Part shown: positions 31,801-32,860 of the stretch, in pieces
Layout: the number at the start of each line of letters is the position of its first letter
Position numbering within the stretch: position 1 is the stretch's first letter
NCBI GenBank assembly: GCA_024225275.1
Contig: JAAEMS010000149.1
Span: 1 to 32,860 of the forward strand
Source of the DNA: Actinomycetes bacterium
GTDB taxonomy: Bacteria > Actinomycetota > Acidimicrobiia > Acidimicrobiales > JAAEMS01
Length of the DNA stretch: 32,860 bases
Direction of reading: 5' to 3'
Program-made: the position numbers and the translations under genes
Notes under the pieces: model-generated
Database searches by the model: none
The model's input: only the letters and a program-made list of their open reading frames with translations
Told to the model about the DNA's origin: nothing

Positions 31801-32348
31801 GCGACGAGCTCGTCATCTGGGCCGACACCGACCGCTCGGCCGAGCGGACCCGCTTCCGGTTCCCTCGCCAGGGCACGGAACCATGGCTGTGCATCGCCGA
31901 TTTCTTCCGACCCATCGACACCGACGAGACCGACTGGGCCTCGTTCCACATCGTCACCATGGGCGAGCGGATCTCCCAACGAACGGCCGAGCTGTTCGCC
32001 GCCGACCGGTACCAGGACTATCTCCTACTCCACGGCCTCGGGGTCGAGATGGCCGAAGCCCTCGCCGAGTTGTGGCATGCCCGCATCCGCGCCGAGTGGG
32101 GCTTTGGCGACGAGGACGCCGATGCCCTTCCCGGGCTCTTCCGCCAGCAGTTCCGAGGGGGCCGCTACTCGTGGGGCTACCCGGCCTGCCCGGACCTCGC
32201 CGACAACATGACCGTGGCCCAGCTCCTGGGTGCCGATCGTCTGGGCATCGAGGTGTCCGAGGACACCGGGTTCCAGTACCAGCCCGAGCAAACCACCTCG
32301 GCCATCATCTGTCACCACCCCCGCGCCAAGTACTTCGTCGCCCGTTGA
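28839..32348 (+). CDS. metH: B12-dependent methionine synthase
   Basis: The GTG at 28839 gives 1169 residues; a GTG two codons earlier is possible. Four modules are in order. The homocysteine-binding module has FDGAFGTGIQ and the zinc Cys residues in GLNCATG and GGCCGTSP. The pterin-binding module begins FIGERTNTNGSKKFREAL. The cobalamin module has the cap helices and the DxHxxG of KGDVHDIGKNLVDIIL, with SGLLVKST further on. The SAM-activation module has VVYGYFPVNADGDELV, the RYSWGYPACPDL motif and a normal end. The enzyme transfers a methyl group from methyltetrahydrofolate to homocysteine in the cytoplasm. The SWGYPACPDLADN form resembles mycobacterial MetH. The 92-base gap to the divergent gene is too short for a cobalamin riboswitch. 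Confidence 0.97.
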   Translation: MPHPPTEHPFLAAARERVVVFDGAFGTGIQELELDADAFGGPDLEGCNENLCLTRPDVIAGLHDAYLGVGVDVIETCTFGAFAVPLSEYDLAGKTHAINRAAAEIATRVARDHSTADQPRWVAGSIGPGTKLPSLGHMPYAELRDAYEVQARGLLEGGVDLFIIETVYDLLQAKAAINGCRRAMEAAGTRVPIQTQVTIELTGRMLPGTEIGAAVNALQPMGIDVFGLNCATGPAEMFEHVRHLSQHSQLPISVIPNAGLPSVVDGQMHYDLDGPAIAEHLERFVTDLGVSIIGGCCGTSPTHLEAIVDRCAQLTPANREPVHEPGATSIYSSVPFDQDTSVLFIGERTNTNGSKKFREALLDADYDTTLQMAREQVAEGAHILDVCVDYVGRDGAVDMDALMSRYATQVSAPMVLDSTEPEVIEAGLQWIGGRAVLNSANLEDGEAPGSRIDRVFNLARDYGAAVVCLLIDEEGQARDLEWKMRVAHRIHDLATERYGLSSSDLIFDALTFPLSTGDDDLRGDAMATIEAIRRIKAELPGVYTTLGISNVSFGLKPAARHVLNSVFLHECAAVGLDSAIAHAGRIVPLARIPDEQRQVCLDLVHDRRGTAGGSGTDPSYDPLAHLLDVFADVESVRQVKEDRSGWPVDQRLSQRIIDGDRDGLTDDLDEALAQGTTALSIVNDTLLSGMKVVGELFGSGEMQLPFVLQSAETMKTAVAYLEPHMDKIEGESSKGRIVLATVKGDVHDIGKNLVDIILTNNGYEVHNLGIKIGIAEMIEKALEVEANAIGMSGLLVKSTLIMRENLEVLNDRGLDDLPVLLGGAALTRSYVERDLRETYKGRLFYGKDAFEGLRVMDTLGEIRRTGVDDPGFGRELTGRVIPRAKRRDALADVPDRSPEVAIDNPIFAPPFEGSQVVKGVALDEITNYVNETALFRNQWQFRPEGGEDDTAFKRRIRPLFRDQLAQAKADDLLVPQVVYGYFPVNADGDELVIWADTDRSAERTRFRFPRQGTEPWLCIADFFRPIDTDETDWASFHIVTMGERISQRTAELFAADRYQDYLLLHGLGVEMAEALAELWHARIRAEWGFGDEDADALPGLFRQQFRGGRYSWGYPACPDLADNMTVAQLLGADRLGIEVSEDTGFQYQPEQTTSAIICHHPRAKYFVAR

Positions 32349-32393
32349 CACCCAATCCCCCGACTTTGGATTCCCAGAGACCAGGCTGACCCG

Positions 32394-32860
32394 ATGTCCA
32401 TGCTCCTATATCGACTGGGGCGCTTCTGCGTCCGTCGACGCCTTCTCGTTCTTTTACTCTGGTTTCTCTCGGCGGCCAGCGTCGTGGCCCTCAGCGGGTT
32501 CTTCGGCGAGGAACTCGAGGACACCTTCGACGTTCCCGGCGTGGACTCCCAGCGGGCCTACGACCTGCTCGAGAGCGCGGACTCGGAACGCATCGGCCTC
32601 ACCACCCAGATCGCCGCAACCCCCGCTGACGGTTCGAGCTTCTTCGAGAACCCGGCCGCGGTCAGCGCCCTCACCGAGGTCCGCGACACCGCCCTCGGAC
32701 TCGACCGGGTGCTGGAGGCCACCGACCCCGCCGCCGCCCTGGCCCAGGGCCCGGAGGCCGCAGTCCAGGGTGGCGTCTCCGTTGACGGCACGATCGCCCT
32801 CATCCAACTCCAACACGACCGGGTCGAGGAGATGTCCGTCAAGGACCTCGAAGCCCTCGA
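32394..32860 (+). CDS. MMPL/RND family transporter (5' part only)
   Basis: An ATG at 32394, with a second in-frame ATG at 32400, opens a frame that runs off the window after 155 codons. The N-terminus LLYRLGRFCVRRRLLVLLLW is the positively charged start and first membrane helix of MMPL proteins. A periplasmic-type loop follows, with DTFDVPGVDSQRAYDLLES, matching the pattern DxFxxPGTxSQxAxDLL of actinobacterial MMPL transporters. The family exports lipids, siderophores or other hydrophobic compounds using the proton gradient. It begins 45 bases after metH. Only the first helix and part of the first loop are visible, so substrate cannot be guessed. Confidence 0.88.
   Translation, partial: MSMLLYRLGRFCVRRRLLVLLLWFLSAASVVALSGFFGEELEDTFDVPGVDSQRAYDLLESADSERIGLTTQIAATPADGSSFFENPAAVSALTEVRDTALGLDRVLEATDPAAALAQGPEAAVQGGVSVDGTIALIQLQHDRVEEMSVKDLEAL

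Overview
The window is 32.9 kb of high-GC DNA with dense, short-overlap operons, many GTG starts and TANNNT -10 boxes placed 6-7 bases before start codons. The gene set includes a MoeZ-type adenylyltransferase, a mycobacterial-style MetH, an MMPL transporter, a SigE-like ECF sigma factor and Wzm/Wzt with dTDP-rhamnose genes. Together these suggest an actinobacterium, probably of the Acidimicrobiia kind. That assignment is an inference from gene content and style, not from a marker gene. No rRNA, tRNA, CRISPR array or intact insertion sequence was seen.

Bases 1-15748 are a cell-surface polysaccharide locus. A minus-strand operon runs Wzm-like permease, Wzt-like ATPase with a C-terminal carbohydrate-binding domain, a degenerate methyltransferase-like protein, then a GT4 glycosyltransferase cut by the window edge. 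Divergent from it are two tandem paralogous GT-C membrane glycosyltransferases on the plus strand. Converging on these is a minus-strand run: rmlA, rmlC, rmlB, rmlD, a GT2 polyprenyl-phosphate-type glycosyltransferase, a GT4 glycosyltransferase, a UPF0104 membrane protein and a SAM methyltransferase. A plausible division of labour is that Rml enzymes make dTDP-L-rhamnose, cytoplasmic GT4 enzymes build a glycan, Wzm/Wzt exports it, the GT2 charges a polyprenyl phosphate, and the GT-C enzymes use that lipid-linked sugar outside the membrane. A polyprenyl glycosylphosphotransferase further on (25064-26554) could start a glycan on lipid.

Bases 15809-21436 hold housekeeping or accessory enzymes: a MoeZ-like protein with its rhodanese domain at the N-terminus, a Sir2 deacylase, a divergent family A DNA polymerase with a 3'-5' exonuclease domain and about 150 extra residues in the polymerase domain, and a short-chain dehydrogenase. 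Bases 21560-24936 hold a small winged-helix-like protein and a sigma factor translationally coupled to a membrane-anchored BNR-repeat protein. Bases 25064-32860 hold the glycosylphosphotransferase, leucyl aminopeptidase, cobalamin adenosyltransferase divergent from B12-dependent methionine synthase, and the start of an MMPL transporter.

The most unusual signals are: an abrupt, bounded change of synonymous codon choice exactly over the C-terminal half of the first GT4 gene; the enlarged DNA polymerase with Ser in place of the motif C Glu; two overlapping palindromes just before the moeZ-like ribosome binding site; the sigma factor/BNR pair; and a set of leaderless promoters.
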